Counted from the first letter of the stretch, positions 1 through 10,018 are shown. The stretch is 64,000 nt of DNA from UBA7887 sp964408735 (GCA_964408735.1 CAYPAX010000002.1:1-64000); one strand, 5' to 3'. Notes: a model not told the origin generated them from the letters alone. A program made the numbers and translations.

Positions 1-402
1 TTACGGGCGCACATCGCAGGCGATTGGCTTAAACCAAGCTATGCCACAGTGCTGCGCGGTGAAAAATGTGGACTTTTCTTATCGTGCCGTGGATATTGTT
101 GTGATGGTAAAGGCGGGGTGAATGTAACCTTGTCGGCGATGCGAAGCTTTGGAAGTTCAGGGGTCGATGCGCAAATTGCTACGCTAAGCTTGTGTGGCGG
201 ATTGCTGAGGAAATTTGTTTCGAAATGTTCCGAACATGACGAGGGGATTGCGTGGCGTCAGGAAATCTGCTGATGCCGGTATCATGTGCGGACGTTGAGT
301 GTGGTCAGATGAACCTTCATGGACGCGAGCAGGAATTTCGACCTCTCAGTTGGGTAGGCGGTTTTCCGGTCGCGGCAAGAACACTAAGGAGCTGAACTAG
401 GA
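1..402. other. Non-coding region upstream of the xre-like regulator
   Basis: I see no gene here that I can support. A 74-codon open frame (49-273) has no recognisable domain and no good ribosome-binding site. The stretch is richer in A+T than the genes that follow, which fits an intergenic control region. It holds a 13-bp palindrome at 225-237 and, just before the next gene, the Shine-Dalgarno AAGGAG at 386-391. Confidence 0.6.
225..237. promoter_or_regulatory. Operator-like palindrome ATGTTC-C-GAACAT
   Basis: A perfect 6-1-6 inverted repeat lies 165 bp upstream of the xre-like gene. It could be an operator, for example for autoregulation by the neighbouring HTH protein. That is inference: no promoter elements are clear around it and I do not recognise the motif. 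Confidence 0.3.
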
Positions 403-816
403 ATGGCCCTAAATCCGAATCCGGTTGATATTCACGTCGGTAGCCGCATCCGGCTGCGCCGCACGTTGCTCGGTATGAGCCAGGAAAAGCTGGGGAGGGC
501 GATCAACCTGACCTTCCAGCAGATCCAGAAATACGAGCGTGGCACCAACCGCGTCGGCTCGAGCCGGCTTTATCAGCTGTCGCAAGTTCTGAGTGTTCCG
601 ATCTCGTTCTTCTTCGACGACATGCCGGCCGAAGTCAGTGGCGGCGCGCCGGGCCTTGCCGAGGCCGCCGAGCCGTTCAGCCAGGATCTGCTGTCCAAGC
701 GCGAGACGCTGGAGCTGATTCGCGCCTATCACCGCATTACCGATACCAGTGTGCGCCGCCGGGTTTTCGACCTGGTCAAGTCGCTTGGCGTGCATATGTC
801 CGATAGCGGAAACTGA
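403..816 (+). CDS. XRE-family HTH transcriptional regulator (PraR-like)
   Basis: A DNA-binding regulator of 137 residues. The helix-turn-helix spans about residues 13-67: IRLRRTLLGMSQEKLG, then the recognition helix around LTFQQIQKYERG. A short acidic linker and a helical C-terminus around RETLELIRAYHRI follow, probably for dimerisation. Length and layout match the small alphaproteobacterial Cro/C1-type regulators (PraR/PhrR type) that commonly sit next to metK. The ATG at 403 follows AAGGAG at 386-391. The gene is followed by a strong hairpin (821-848) and then by the metK leader, so it may be a single-gene unit or read into metK. The target genes cannot be told from the sequence. Confidence 0.85.
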   Translation: MALNPNPVDIHVGSRIRLRRTLLGMSQEKLGRAINLTFQQIQKYERGTNRVGSSRLYQLSQVLSVPISFFFDDMPAEVSGGAPGLAEAAEPFSQDLLSKRETLELIRAYHRITDTSVRRRVFDLVKSLGVHMSDSGN

Positions 817-820
817 TCTG

Positions 821-959
821 CTTCCACGGGGCTTGGCACCCGTGGAAGTTTCCCAAACAAGGTGATATGTAGGCGGCCGCGCTTCACGCGGCTGCCGTCG
901 GGTGTCTGCGGACGCCCGTTTCTTGTTGACTCGCTTGCGGAGTGATCCGCCACAGGGGA
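821..959 (+). promoter_or_regulatory. metK leader with four consecutive hairpins, one terminator-like
   Basis: The gap between xre and metK contains stacked inverted repeats. Hairpin 1 (821-830 with 839-848) is a perfect 10-bp stem followed by TTTCCC. Hairpin 2 (872-881 with 887-896) has 10 pairs, one G-U. Hairpin 3 (899-906 with 911-918) has 8 pairs, one G-U, with a TGCG loop and the U-rich tail TTTCTTGTTG (919-928), so it looks like an intrinsic terminator. Hairpin 4 (937-941 with 946-950) sits just before the metK Shine-Dalgarno AGGGGA (954-959). Hairpin 1 may end the xre transcript. Hairpin 3 so close to the metK start suggests attenuation, possibly by S-adenosylmethionine, but I could not match it to a known riboswitch class. 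Confidence 0.5.
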
Positions 960-963
960 ATCC

Positions 964-2133
964 ATGACCACCACCGACTATCTGTTCACCAGCGAATCCG
1001 TTTCCGAAGGCCATCCTGACAAGCTTTGCGATCGGGTTTCCGACGCGGTCGTCGATGCCTATTTGGGTGACCAGGATCCGGAGGTGCGCGTTGCCTGCGA
1101 GGTGTTGGCGACCACCAATATGATGGTCATTGCCGGGGAGACCCGGGGGCCGGAGATGAGTCCTGGCCGGATCGAGGAGATCGCGCGTGCCGCGGTCCGC
1201 GACATCGGCTACGAGCAGGAAGGCTTCCATTGGCGTGACGCCAAGGTCGATGTCCGCCTGCACAATCAGTCGCCGGATATCGCCCAGGGCGTCGATGCCG
1301 GCGGCAACAAGGACGTCGGCGCCGGCGACCAGGGCATCATGTTCGGCTATGCCTGCCGCGAGACCGACGTTCTGATGCCGGCCCCGCTGTTTTACAGCCA
1401 CGAGATTCTGCGCTCCCTGGCCGGGGTGCGCCATTCCGGCGCCGAGCCGGGCCTGCTGCCGGATTCGAAAAGCCAGGTGACCTTGCGCTATGTCAATGGC
1501 GAGCCGATTGGTGCCACCTCTGTCGTGGTGTCCACCCAGCATGCCGCCGAGCTCGACCAGGCGGCGGTGCGCGAAATCGTCCGCCCGCACGTGGTCGACG
1601 TGCTGCCCGAGGGCTGGATGTGCTCTGAGGATTCGTTCTACGTCAATCCCACCGGGCGCTTCGTGGTCGGCGGACCCGACGGCGATACCGGTGTCACGGG
1701 ACGCAAGATAATTGTCGATACCTATGGCGGCGCAGCGCCCCATGGCGGCGGCGCCTTCTCGGGCAAGGATCCGAGCAAGGTCGACCGCTCGGCGGCTTAT
1801 GCGGCGCGCTATCTGGCCAAGAATGTCGTGGCTGCCGAGCTGGCGGACAAATGCACCATCCAGCTGGCCTATGCCATCGGCGTCTCCAAGCCGCTCTCGG
1901 TCTATGTCGACACCCATGGCACGGGCAAGGTCGACGAGGCCCGCCTCGGCGAGGCGCTGCAAAAGCAAATGGATTTGTCGCCACGCGGCATTCGCGATCA
2001 TCTCCAGCTCATCCGCCCGATCTACGCGCGCACGGCGGCTTACGGCCATTTCGGCCGGGCGCATGAGGCGGATGGCGGTTTCTCATGGGAACGCACCGAC
2101 CTGACCGACTCGCTGGCGTCTGCACTGGCTTGA
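964..2133 (+). CDS. metK: S-adenosylmethionine synthetase
   Basis: Cytoplasmic enzyme making S-adenosylmethionine, phosphate and pyrophosphate from ATP and methionine. The 389 residues match the usual length. Family signatures are visible: GHPDK at residues 16-20 (ATP/metal site), [12 protein letters not shown] at 119-130, and in the C-terminal half [13 protein letters not shown] and [19 protein letters not shown] (phosphate-binding loop). The ATG at 964 has AGGGGA five bases before it. The stop overlaps the probable TTG start of trmB, so the two are likely translated from one message; TrmB uses the product as methyl donor. The hairpin-rich leader upstream suggests control at the RNA level. 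Confidence 0.97.
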   Translation: MTTTDYLFTSESVSEGHPDKLCDRVSDAVVDAYLGDQDPEVRVACEVLATTNMMVIAGETRGPEMSPGRIEEIARAAVRDIGYEQEGFHWRDAKVDVRLHNQSPDIAQGVDAGGNKDVGAGDQGIMFGYACRETDVLMPAPLFYSHEILRSLAGVRHSGAEPGLLPDSKSQVTLRYVNGEPIGATSVVVSTQHAAELDQAAVREIVRPHVVDVLPEGWMCSEDSFYVNPTGRFVVGGPDGDTGVTGRKIIVDTYGGAAPHGGGAFSGKDPSKVDRSAAYAARYLAKNVVAAELADKCTIQLAYAIGVSKPLSVYVDTHGTGKVDEARLGEALQKQMDLSPRGIRDHLQLIRPIYARTAAYGHFGRAHEADGGFSWERTDLTDSLASALA

Positions 2134-2852
2134 CGCGAGACGGCGAGCAACAGGCTGGCAAGAAGCGCAGGGTCGTCCACGGCCGGCACGGCGCCAAGCG
2201 GTTGCGCGCCGGGCGCCGCCGGCTGCTCGACGAGCTTTTGCCGCGCCTCGAGATATCCCTGCCCGAGCGCGGCGAGCTGGCGGCACCCCTGTCCCTGTTT
2301 CCGGCCACTGCGCGCAGCGCCTTGTGGCTCGAAATCGGCTTCGGCGCGGGCGAGCATCTGGCGGCCCAGGCTGCTGCCCACCCCGAGGTCGGCATCATCG
2401 GCTGCGAGCCCTACCGCAACGGCATCGCCCGCCTGCTCGGCGATATTGAGAGCCAAGGCCTCAATAACATCCGCCTTTTCACCGATCACGCCGCCGATCT
2501 TGTGGCCGCTTTGCCGGCAGCCTCGCTGGAGCGGGTCTTTCTGCTATTCCCCGATCCCTGGCCGAAACGCCGTCATCACAAGCGGCGTATCGTGCAGACC
2601 GAATTTCTCGACCATTTGGCACGGGCGATGGCGGCAGGCGGCGAGCTGCGCGTGGCCAGCGACCATAAGGGCTATTGTCATTGGATCATGGCGCATTTGC
2701 TTGGCCATACCGGTTTTGCCTGGGAGGGGGGCGATTGGCGCGCCCGGCCAGCCGATTGGCCGCCGACGCGCTATGAGGCGAAGGCGCTGGCGGCGGGTTC
2801 GCGCTGTGTTTATTTGCGCTTTCGCCGGCGGTTGCGGTCGCGGCGACCTTGA
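2130..2852 (+). CDS. trmB: tRNA (guanine-N7-)-methyltransferase
   Basis: Methylates N7 of G46 in tRNA using S-adenosylmethionine. Visible are the SAM-binding motif [12 protein letters not shown] and the TrmB signature [17 protein letters not shown], followed by the C-terminal RYEAKA segment typical of the family. I place the start at TTG 2130, which overlaps the metK stop (TTGA) and gives 240 residues; an ATG at 2085 is possible but would run 49 bp into metK. The basic N-terminus ([11 protein letters not shown]) fits tRNA binding. The stop codon at 2850-2852 overlaps the -35 of the rimP operon promoter. Confidence 0.93.
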   Translation: MTRDGEQQAGKKRRVVHGRHGAKRLRAGRRRLLDELLPRLEISLPERGELAAPLSLFPATARSALWLEIGFGAGEHLAAQAAAHPEVGIIGCEPYRNGIARLLGDIESQGLNNIRLFTDHAADLVAALPAASLERVFLLFPDPWPKRRHHKRRIVQTEFLDHLARAMAAGGELRVASDHKGYCHWIMAHLLGHTGFAWEGGDWRARPADWPPTRYEAKALAAGSRCVYLRFRRRLRSRRP

Positions 2853-2876
2853 AGCGCAGGGCGTTTTCGTTATATA
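2849..2876 (+). promoter_or_regulatory. Sigma-70-type promoter for the rimP-nusA-infB operon
   Basis: TTGAAG (2849-2854) and TATATA (2871-2876) are separated by 16 bp, in a locally AT-richer stretch at the end of trmB. The predicted start near 2883 gives a leader of about 80 nt before rimP that includes the terminator-like hairpin at 2924-2950. It is the best promoter match between trmB and rimP. Inferred from sequence only. Confidence 0.55.
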
Positions 2877-2923
2877 GGAGCCATAAGAGAAAGAAGCCGG
2901 GTCTGAAAGGCTGTTTCGGAACC

Positions 2924-2950
2924 GTGGGCCAAGTGCCCACTTTTTTGTTT
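2924..2950 (+). terminator. Intrinsic terminator/attenuator hairpin just before rimP
   Basis: GTGGGC (2924-2929) pairs with GCCCAC (2935-2940) around a 5-nt loop and is followed by TTTTTTGTTT. It ends 13 nt before the rimP start codon and no Shine-Dalgarno is visible after it. The hairpin therefore lies inside the leader of the operon and not between operons. It may set read-through into rimP-nusA, for example by NusA feedback; this is inference. Confidence 0.7.
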
Positions 2951-2963
2951 CTGGGTTTGCGAT

Positions 2964-3473
2964 TTGGCCCGAGCCACGCACGAAGCCCTTGAGAAGTTGA
3001 TCGCGCCAACCGTGGTGGCGATGGGGTATAATTTGGTGCGGGTTCGCCTCTACGAAGGTGGCGAGCCGCGCCTGCAGGTTATGGCCGAGCGCGAAGCCGA
3101 CGGAACGATGACCGTCGACGATTGCGCGGCCCTGAGCCGGGCCCTGTCTGCGGTACTGGATGTCGAGGATCCGATCGGCGGGTCCTACGATCTCGAGATC
3201 AGCTCGCCGGGGATCGACAGGCCGCTGGTGCGGCCGGACGACTATGAGCGGTTCAGCGGCTTCGAAGCCAAGCTGGAGACAGCGACGCTGATCGACGGGC
3301 GACGGCGTTTCCGGGGCCGGCTGCTGGGACTGGACGGTGATGAGGTGCGCGTTACGTTGCGCGATGGCAGGGAGGCGAGCTTGCCATTGGCGGCCATACG
3401 CGAGGCCAAGCTGGTACTTACGGACGAGCTGGTAAAGGCGAGTCTGAGCGGTGCAAGGACGACGGACGAATAG
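2964..3473 (+). CDS. rimP: Ribosome maturation factor RimP
   Basis: Assists 30S ribosomal subunit maturation. The 169 residues show the two-domain RimP layout: an N-terminal alpha/beta domain (about 8-85, with LEISSPGIDRPL at its end, the most conserved part of the family) and a C-terminal SH3-like barrel (about 90-155, with FRGRLLGLDGDEVRVTLRDG). The start is a TTG with no clear Shine-Dalgarno, directly after the terminator-like hairpin, so initiation may be weak or controlled. It is followed by nusA after 6 bp, the standard order. Confidence 0.95.
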   Translation: MARATHEALEKLIAPTVVAMGYNLVRVRLYEGGEPRLQVMAEREADGTMTVDDCAALSRALSAVLDVEDPIGGSYDLEISSPGIDRPLVRPDDYERFSGFEAKLETATLIDGRRRFRGRLLGLDGDEVRVTLRDGREASLPLAAIREAKLVLTDELVKASLSGARTTDE

Positions 3474-3479
3474 GACATC

Positions 3480-5054
3480 ATGGCGAGTGAAGCGATACCA
3501 AGCCTGACCCGACCTGAGCTGCTGCGCGTAGCGGACGCGGTCGCGCGCGACAAGTCGATCGATCGCGAGATCGTAATCGAGGCGATGGAGCAGGCGATTC
3601 AAACCGCGGCCCGGCGCAAATATGGCCAGGAGCTGGACATCGCCGCCGAGATCGATCGGCGCAGCGGCGAGATTCGCCTGGCCCGGCGGCGTGAAGTGGT
3701 CGAGGAGATCGAAGAGGACTCGACGCAGATGCTGCTGGCCGAGGCGCAGCAATACGATCCGGCGCTCGGTCTCGGTGATTTTCTGATCGAGCCTTTGCCG
3801 CCGATCGACTTGGGGCGCGTCGCTGCGCAAGCGGCAAAACAGGTCATCGTGCAACGGGTGCGGGATGCCGAGCGCGATCGCCAATTCGAGGAATACAAAG
3901 GCCGCATCGGCGAAATCGTCAATGGCGTAGTCAAGCGCGTCGAATACGGCAACGTCATCATCGAGCTCGGCCGGGCCGAAGCCATCATGCGCCGCGACGA
4001 ATCCCTGCCACGGGAGAACTTCCGCAACGGCGACCGCATGCGCGCCTTTATCTACGACGTGCGCCAGGAGCCGCGCGGGCCGCAGATCTTCCTGTCGCGG
4101 GCACGGCCCGAGTTCATGGCCAGCCTGTTCAGCCAGGAGGTGCCCGAGATCTATGACAGCATCATCGAGATCAAATCGGTGGCGCGGGATCCCGGCAGCC
4201 GCGCCAAGATCGCGGTGCTTTCGAACGATTCGAGCATTGACCCGGTCGGCGCCTGCGTCGGCATGCGGGGCAGCCGCGTTCAGGCGGTGGTGAACGAGCT
4301 GCAAGGCGAGAAGATCGACATCATCCAATGGAACCCCGACGCGGCCACCTTCATCGTTAATGCCTTGGCGCCCGCCGAGGTCACCAAGGTCGTGCTCGAC
4401 GAGGACAATCAGCGCATCGAAGTGGTGGTGCCGGACGACCAGCTCAGCCTGGCCATCGGGCGGCGCGGCCAGAACGTGCGCTTGGCCTCGCAGCTTACGG
4501 GCTGGGATATCGACATCATGACCGAGGCACAGGAGTCCGAGCGTCGCGGCGAGGAGATGCGTGAGGTATCGGGCCTCTTCATGGAGGCCCTGAACGTCGA
4601 CGAGGTGATCGCCCAGCTGCTGGTCACCGAGGGATTTTCCTCGGTCGAGGCGGTGGCTTTCATGCCCGTCGAGGAGTTGGCGGAAATAGAGGGTTTTGAT
4701 GAATCCCTGGCTGAGGAGCTGCGTGAGCGCGCGCGCGACTATCTGCAGCGCCGCGATGCGGACCTCAGCACGAAGCGCCAGGAGCTCGGTGTGGACGAAG
4801 CGGTGGCGGCGATCGAGGCGCTGAGCCCGGCCATGCTCGTGGCGCTTGGCGAGGCGGGCATCAAGACCTTGGACGATTTGGGCGATCTGGCGGGCGACGA
4901 ACTGCGTGAGATTGTCGGCGAGGGGGCCATGGACGAGGCCGCCGCCGGCGCTGTCATCATGAGCGCGCGCGCCCACTGGTTCCCGGACGAGCCGGCCCCG
5001 GCCGGCGAGGACAGCCAGGCCGAAGAGGCGCCGTCTGCGGCGTCCGGCGAGTGA
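3480..5054 (+). CDS. nusA: Transcription termination/antitermination factor NusA
   Basis: Binds RNA polymerase and controls pausing, termination and antitermination. The 524 residues contain the N-terminal polymerase-binding domain (1-125), an S1 domain (about 135-200, [21 protein letters not shown]), two KH domains (about 205-345; [11 protein letters not shown], then [12 protein letters not shown]) and a C-terminal acidic part with two helical repeats (about 365-500), as in other proteobacteria. The tail is rich in Glu and Ala. The gene lies 6 bp after rimP and 16 bp before the YlxR-like gene, in the conserved operon. Confidence 0.97.
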   Translation: MASEAIPSLTRPELLRVADAVARDKSIDREIVIEAMEQAIQTAARRKYGQELDIAAEIDRRSGEIRLARRREVVEEIEEDSTQMLLAEAQQYDPALGLGDFLIEPLPPIDLGRVAAQAAKQVIVQRVRDAERDRQFEEYKGRIGEIVNGVVKRVEYGNVIIELGRAEAIMRRDESLPRENFRNGDRMRAFIYDVRQEPRGPQIFLSRARPEFMASLFSQEVPEIYDSIIEIKSVARDPGSRAKIAVLSNDSSIDPVGACVGMRGSRVQAVVNELQGEKIDIIQWNPDAATFIVNALAPAEVTKVVLDEDNQRIEVVVPDDQLSLAIGRRGQNVRLASQLTGWDIDIMTEAQESERRGEEMREVSGLFMEALNVDEVIAQLLVTEGFSSVEAVAFMPVEELAEIEGFDESLAEELRERARDYLQRRDADLSTKRQELGVDEAVAAIEALSPAMLVALGEAGIKTLDDLGDLAGDELREIVGEGAMDEAAAGAVIMSARAHWFPDEPAPAGEDSQAEEAPSAASGE

Positions 5055-5070
5055 GCGGGATCGGAGAGCG

Positions 5071-5697
5071 GTGGTGGCGACGGCATCGGCAGCAGTCGTT
5101 GAGAGCGAGCCCGTACGCCGCTGCGTGGTCAGCGGCGAGAGGCTCGAAAAGCGGCGGCTGATCCGCTTTGTCGCCGCGCCGGATGGCGCCGTCGTTCCCG
5201 ATATCGAGATGACCCTGCCCGGCCGCGGCTTGTGGGTTGGTGCCGAACGGGCGCTGGTCGAACGTGCCGTTGCCAAGGGGCGGCTGTCCCGCCTTGGACG
5301 CCCGGCGGCCGACATGGCCGATCGCATCGAGGCATTGCTGGCGCGCCGTTGCCGTGAATTGCTGGGCTTGGGCAGGCGTGCGGGTCTGGTGGTTGCCGGC
5401 ATGGAGAAAGTGCGCGCCTGTCTTGCGGCGGGCGAGGCCTGCGTGGTCGCCGAAGCTCGTGACGGTGCCGAGGATGGCGCGGCCAAGATCGCCAGGCTGG
5501 TTGCCTCGGCGTCGCCGTCGCCGGTGCTGGTGCGGGTGCTGGAGCGGGCCGAGCTTGGCCTGGCGCTCGGCCGCGAAGATGCTGTCCATGTCGCTATGCG
5601 GCAGGGGCGGCTGAGCGATCTGTTCCTGGACGAGATGCGAAGGCTGGCAGGCTTTCGCAGCGGCGCGGCAGAGGCCGGCGCCGCGAAGCGAATCTGA
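5071..5697 (+). CDS. YlxR/DUF448 RNA-binding protein fused to an L7Ae-like domain
   Basis: 208 residues. The N-terminal part (about 13-95) is a YlxR domain: [18 protein letters not shown], then [13 protein letters not shown]. The C-terminal part (about 100-190) resembles the L7Ae/YbxF RNA-binding fold: [17 protein letters not shown], then [16 protein letters not shown]. This two-domain form between nusA and infB is usual in alphaproteobacteria. YlxR relatives bind RNA (in Firmicutes RNase P RNA), so a role in RNA metabolism is likely but not shown here. The start is GTG 5071 after GGAG (5063-5066). Confidence 0.88.
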   Translation: MVATASAAVVESEPVRRCVVSGERLEKRRLIRFVAAPDGAVVPDIEMTLPGRGLWVGAERALVERAVAKGRLSRLGRPAADMADRIEALLARRCRELLGLGRRAGLVVAGMEKVRACLAAGEACVVAEARDGAEDGAAKIARLVASASPSPVLVRVLERAELGLALGREDAVHVAMRQGRLSDLFLDEMRRLAGFRSGAAEAGAAKRI

Positions 5698-5716
5698 AGG
5701 AGGCCGAAGGGCGAAG

Positions 5717-8305
5717 ATGAGCGAAAACAAAGATAGCGGCGAGAAGAAGACCCTCGGCCTTTCGCGACCGGGCAAGCTAGAGCTGCGCAAGACCGTCGGT
5801 GGCGGGCAGGTTCGCCAGAGCTTCTCCCACGGCCGCAGCAAGACCGTTCAGGTCGAGGTCAAGAAGAAGCGCACCTTCCAGCGCGGCGAATCGGGTGCCA
5901 TGTCCGAGGTGACGCGGCGGGCGGAGGCCGAAGCCGAGGCGCCTGTCGAAGAGGAAGTGGCGGCACCCGAGGCGACGACCCCCAGCCATCTCACTGGCGA
6001 GGAGCGCGCAGCCCGCGCCCGGGCGCTTGAATCCGCCCGCCAGGACGAGGCCGACGCGGAGCGCCAGCGCAAGGAGCAGGCCGAAGAGGAGGAGCGCAAC
6101 CGGGTTGCGGCGGAAGAGGCCGCGCGACGGGAGGCCGAGGAGCGCGCTGTCGAGGAAGCGCGGCTCGAGGCCGAGCGCAAGGCCGCCGAGGAGGCCGAAA
6201 AGGCGAACCAGAAGACGGAAGCCGCCGCCGTCGCCAAGGACACCGCCAAGCCGGCGGCCGAGAAGCCGGCGGCCAAACCCAAGCCCAAGGCGCCCGTCAG
6301 GCGCAAGGAGTCCGAGGCGGAGGAGAGCGCCGCGGCACAACAGCAGCGCCGCAAGAAGGGCCACGGCCACCGACTCTCGATAGAGCGCCGCGATCAGCGT
6401 CGGCGCACGGGCAAGTTGACAGTCGTGCAGGCGCTCAGCGACGAGGAGCGCCAGCGCAGCCTGGCCTCGGTGCGCCGGGCACGTGAGCGTGAAAAGCGCG
6501 CGGCCGCAGGCCGCCAGACAGGCGAGGTACGCAAAGTCGTGCGCGAAGTTGTTGTTCCCGAAGCGATTACCGTCCAGGAGCTCGGCAATCGCATGGCCGT
6601 GCGTGGCGGCGAAGTTGTCAAGGCGCTTATGAAGATGGGCGTGATGGCGACCGTCAATCAGGTTATCGATGCCGACACTGCCGAGCTCGTGGTGTCCGAG
6701 TTCGGCCATCGCCTCAAGCGCGTCAGCGAGGCCGATGTCGAGGTTGGCCTCAGCGGACCCGAGGATAGCGCCGAGCAGCTGCAGCCGCGTGCGCCCGTGG
6801 TTACCGTCATGGGGCATGTCGACCACGGCAAGACGTCGCTTCTGGATGCCCTGCGTGCCACCGATGTGGCTGGTGGCGAGGCCGGCGGCATCACCCAGCA
6901 TATCGCTGCCTATCAGGTCGATATGGCGTCCGGCGCCAAGATCACCTTTCTCGACACGCCCGGCCATGCGGCCTTCACGCAGATGCGCCAGCGCGGCGCC
7001 AATACCACCGATATCGTGGTCCTGGTGGTTGCCGCGGACGATGGCGTCATGCCGCAGACGGCCGAGGCCATCCAGCACACCCAGGCGGCCGGCGTGCCGA
7101 TGATCGTCGCCATCAACAAGATGGACCGCCCCGATGCCAATCCGGACAAGGTGCGCAACGAGCTGTTGCAGCACAATATTGTCGTCGAGGAGCTTGGCGG
7201 CGACGTGCAGACCGTGCCGGTCTCGGCGCTCAAGCACGACAACCTGGACAAGCTGGAGGAGGCCATCCTGTTGCAGGCGGAAATCCTCGAGCTGGCGGCC
7301 AATCCCGAGCGCCCGGCCGAGGGCGTGGTCATCGAGGCGCGGCGTGAGAGCGGCCGCGGCGTCGTCGCGACAATGCTCGTCCAGCGCGGCACCTTGGCGA
7401 TCGGCGACATCGTCGTGGCGGGCAGCGAATGGGGCAGGGTGCGGGCCTTGATCGACGACCGCGGCAACAACGCCAAGGCGGTCGGCCCGTCGGAGCCGGT
7501 CGAGGTGCTTGGCCTCAACGACACACCCCAGGCCGGCGACGAAATGGTCGTGGTGCCGGACGAGGCGCGCGCCCGCGAGGTGACCGAATATCGCCAGAGC
7601 CAGCGGCGCGAGCGTACCGCGCTGGCCGGCGCGCGCGGCTCCGTCGAGCAGATGCTGTCGCAGATCGCGCAAGGAGAAGCCAAAGAGCTGCCGCTGGTCA
7701 TCAAGGCCGACGTGCATGGCTCGATGGAGGCCATTCTGGCCAGTCTCGCCAACCTGACCGAGAACGAGGACGAGGTATCGTCCCGCGTCCTGCTTTCGGG
7801 TGTCGGTGGCATCAGCCGCTCCGACGTCACCTTGGCCGCAGCGTCGAGCGCGGTGATCTTCGGCTTCAATGTGCGCGCCGATCCGTCGGCAAGGGCCATG
7901 GCCAAGCGCGATGGCGTCGATATCCGATACTACTCGGTGATCTATGAATTGCTGGACGATGTGCGCGGCATGCTGTCGGGAATGCTAGCGCCTGTGGAGC
8001 GCGAGGAGTTGCTCGGCTATGCCCGCATCAAGGAGGTTTTCAGCATCACCAAGGTCGGCAAGGTGGCTGGCTGCGAGGTGACCGAAGGGACCGTGCGACG
8101 TGGCGCCCACGTGCGCATCCTGCGCGACAATGTGGTCATTCACACCGGCGCCCTGTCGACCCTCAAGCGCCACAAGGAAGAGGTGCGCGAAGTCAAGGAA
8201 GGCCTCGAGTGCGGCCTGGGTTTCGAGAACTATCAGGACATCAAGCAAGACGACGTCATCGAGGTTTTCGAAATTCAGCGGGTCGCGCGCGAGCTGCAGG
8301 CGTGA
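5717..8305 (+). CDS. infB: Translation initiation factor IF-2
   Basis: GTPase that delivers initiator fMet-tRNA to the 30S subunit. 862 residues: a long, charged N-terminal region with Glu/Ala/Lys-rich coiled-coil segments (about 60-230), the conserved IF2-N segment (about 280-345), and the G domain with G1 GHVDHGKT (near 364), G3 DTPGH and G4 NKMD. EF-Tu-like domain 2 and the C-terminal fMet-tRNA-binding domain follow. Long charged N-termini are normal in alphaproteobacteria. ATG 5717 follows a purine-rich GAAGGAGG. Confidence 0.97.
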   Translation: MSENKDSGEKKTLGLSRPGKLELRKTVGGGQVRQSFSHGRSKTVQVEVKKKRTFQRGESGAMSEVTRRAEAEAEAPVEEEVAAPEATTPSHLTGEERAARARALESARQDEADAERQRKEQAEEEERNRVAAEEAARREAEERAVEEARLEAERKAAEEAEKANQKTEAAAVAKDTAKPAAEKPAAKPKPKAPVRRKESEAEESAAAQQQRRKKGHGHRLSIERRDQRRRTGKLTVVQALSDEERQRSLASVRRAREREKRAAAGRQTGEVRKVVREVVVPEAITVQELGNRMAVRGGEVVKALMKMGVMATVNQVIDADTAELVVSEFGHRLKRVSEADVEVGLSGPEDSAEQLQPRAPVVTVMGHVDHGKTSLLDALRATDVAGGEAGGITQHIAAYQVDMASGAKITFLDTPGHAAFTQMRQRGANTTDIVVLVVAADDGVMPQTAEAIQHTQAAGVPMIVAINKMDRPDANPDKVRNELLQHNIVVEELGGDVQTVPVSALKHDNLDKLEEAILLQAEILELAANPERPAEGVVIEARRESGRGVVATMLVQRGTLAIGDIVVAGSEWGRVRALIDDRGNNAKAVGPSEPVEVLGLNDTPQAGDEMVVVPDEARAREVTEYRQSQRRERTALAGARGSVEQMLSQIAQGEAKELPLVIKADVHGSMEAILASLANLTENEDEVSSRVLLSGVGGISRSDVTLAAASSAVIFGFNVRADPSARAMAKRDGVDIRYYSVIYELLDDVRGMLSGMLAPVEREELLGYARIKEVFSITKVGKVAGCEVTEGTVRRGAHVRILRDNVVIHTGALSTLKRHKEEVREVKEGLECGLGFENYQDIKQDDVIEVFEIQRVARELQA

Positions 8306-8318
8306 GGCGCGGGCGGCG

Positions 8319-8708
8319 ATGGCGCGCAAGCGCGGAAAAGGGCACGGGCCCAGCCAACGTCAGCTTCGTGTCGGTGAATCCCTGCGCCACGCCCTGGCCG
8401 AGTTGCTGGGGCGGCGCGAGCTGCGCGACCCGGCCCTGGCGGACGTGTCGATAACGGTCACCGAGGTCCAGGTCAGTCCCGACATGCGCAACGCTACGGT
8501 CTACGTGCTGCCGTTGGGTGCCGAGGACGTGGAGGCGGTGCTCGAAGGGCTGGGCCGTGCCGCGCCCCATCTCGGCTCCCGGGTGGCGCGCCTGATGAAG
8601 CTCAAATATTCGCCGCGGCTGAGCTTTACCGCGGAAACCGGTTTCGACCATGCTTCCCGCATCGACGCGGTGATCGACGCCTCGCTGGCGGACGACGATG
8701 AACGCTGA
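8319..8708 (+). CDS. rbfA: 30S ribosome-binding factor RbfA
   Basis: Cold-shock-linked ribosome maturation factor acting on the 5' end of 16S rRNA. Starting at ATG 8319 (MARKRGKGHGPSQRQLR) the protein has 129 residues, the family size, with a KH-like fold; the motif SITVTEVQVSPDMRNATVYV and the C-terminal segment KLKYSPRLSFTAE are typical. It begins 13 bp after infB and its last 11 bp overlap truB. Confidence 0.95.
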   Translation: MARKRGKGHGPSQRQLRVGESLRHALAELLGRRELRDPALADVSITVTEVQVSPDMRNATVYVLPLGAEDVEAVLEGLGRAAPHLGSRVARLMKLKYSPRLSFTAETGFDHASRIDAVIDASLADDDER

Positions 8709-9651
8709 GCCGGGGCGGGTTCGCAAAGGTGGCCGCCGCCGCAAGGGCCGTGCCGTACACGGTTGGCTGATTCTCGACAAGCCGTCGGGCGTGACCTCGA
8801 CCGCAGCTGTCGGGCGCGCCCGCAGGCTTTTGGATGCGGCCAAGGTGGGCCATGGCGGCACCCTCGACCCCCTCGCCACCGGTGTCCTGCCGTTGGCATT
8901 TGGTGAGGCCACCAAGACCGTGCCTTATCTCATGGACAGCCGCAAAAGCTACCGATTCACCATGCGTTGGGGCGTCGGCAGTGCCACCGACGATGCCGAG
9001 GGCGAGATCATCGAGACCAGCGACGTGCGGCCCGGGCGCGAGGCGATCGAGGCGGCACTCGGAGATTTTGTCGGCGACATCGACCAGGTGCCGCCCAAGT
9101 TCAGCGCCATCAAGGTGGACGGCCAACGCGCCTACGACCTGGCGCGCGACGACCAGGCCGTAGAGCTGGCGCCGCGCAGCGTTCGCATCGACCATTTGGC
9201 CTTATCAGCGGTGGACGATGCCGATCACGCTACCTTCGAGATGGCGTGCGGCAAGGGCGCCTATGTTCGCGCCGTGGTGCGCGATTTGGCCCATGCCCTA
9301 GGCTCATGTGGCCATGTGACGGCGCTGTGCCGGACCCGGGTCGGGCCGTTTGCTCTCGAGGATGCGATTTCGCTTGCCGAATTGGAAGCGCTCGACGATA
9401 GTGTCGCCGCCGAACAGTCCCTGTTGCCGGTGGCGCAAGGACTCGTCGGGATTCCGGGTATGCCGGTCAATGTGGACCAGGCCCAACGCCTCAAGGCGGG
9501 GCAGGCGGTCCCGTTGGTTCGGCCGCCGGTTGGCCTCGACGGTTCGGATCTGGCCGAAGGCACCCTGTGGACTTGTCTCGTTGACAGGCCCGTGGCTTTG
9601 GTGGAACTGCGCAGCGGCGTTCTGAGGCCGCTGCGTGTCTTCAATTTTTGA
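8698..9651 (+). CDS. truB: tRNA pseudouridine(55) synthase TruB
   Basis: Makes pseudouridine at position 55 of tRNA. The 317 residues carry the TruB signature KVGHGGTLDPLATGVLP with the catalytic Asp in GTLD, and the later KSYRFTMRWG and QVPPKFSAIKVDGQRAY motifs. The C-terminal extension after about residue 230 looks like the TruB C-terminal/PUA-like region. The start overlaps the rbfA stop by 11 bp, consistent with translational coupling. Confidence 0.96.
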   Translation: MNAEPGRVRKGGRRRKGRAVHGWLILDKPSGVTSTAAVGRARRLLDAAKVGHGGTLDPLATGVLPLAFGEATKTVPYLMDSRKSYRFTMRWGVGSATDDAEGEIIETSDVRPGREAIEAALGDFVGDIDQVPPKFSAIKVDGQRAYDLARDDQAVELAPRSVRIDHLALSAVDDADHATFEMACGKGAYVRAVVRDLAHALGSCGHVTALCRTRVGPFALEDAISLAELEALDDSVAAEQSLLPVAQGLVGIPGMPVNVDQAQRLKAGQAVPLVRPPVGLDGSDLAEGTLWTCLVDRPVALVELRSGVLRPLRVFNF

Positions 9652-9684
9652 CGTTTGGACTGTGGACGGGAGAGTTTCGGAATT

Positions 9685-9954
9685 ATGTCGATAACGGTTG
9701 CGCGCAAGCAGGAGCTGGTCGGCGAGTTCGCCACCAAGGCGGATGACACGGGCTCGCCCGAGGTGCAGGTGGCGATTCTGACCGAGCGCATCGCCAATTT
9801 GACCGAGCACTTCAAGACCCACGCCAAAGACAGGCACTCCAGGCGCGGTCTGCTCAAGCTCGTGAGCAAGCGCCGCCGTCTGCTCGACTATCTGAAGGAC
9901 AGGGACGCCGGTCGCTACAAGACCTTGATCGAGCGCCTTGGGCTGCGCCGTTGA
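9685..9954 (+). CDS. rpsO: 30S ribosomal protein S15
   Basis: Binds 16S rRNA in the platform of the small subunit. From ATG 9685 ([12 protein letters not shown]) the protein has 89 residues, the exact usual size, with the conserved [10 protein letters not shown] and the [20 protein letters not shown] segments. A longer frame opening at 9655 would add ten unrelated residues and is not needed: GGGAG (9668-9672) serves the ATG at 9685. An intrinsic terminator follows before pnp. Confidence 0.96.
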   Translation: MSITVARKQELVGEFATKADDTGSPEVQVAILTERIANLTEHFKTHAKDRHSRRGLLKLVSKRRRLLDYLKDRDAGRYKTLIERLGLRR

Positions 9955-10018
9955 GGCAAAGCCAGCGTAATGCGCGATCGCCTGCCGCCGCCTGGCGCGC
10001 GGTGGCGGTGGCGCCGAT

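Noticed and set aside
49..273. Possible 74-residue protein
   Set aside because: No ribosome-binding site, no domain, and composition unlike the coding regions around.
821..963. Assignment of the metK leader to a known SAM riboswitch
   Set aside because: I could not align it to any SAM or SAM/SAH class I remember; kept as an unassigned leader.
2544..5486. 980-codon minus-strand frame opposite rimP-nusA
   Set aside because: Antisense shadow covering four well-supported plus-strand genes.
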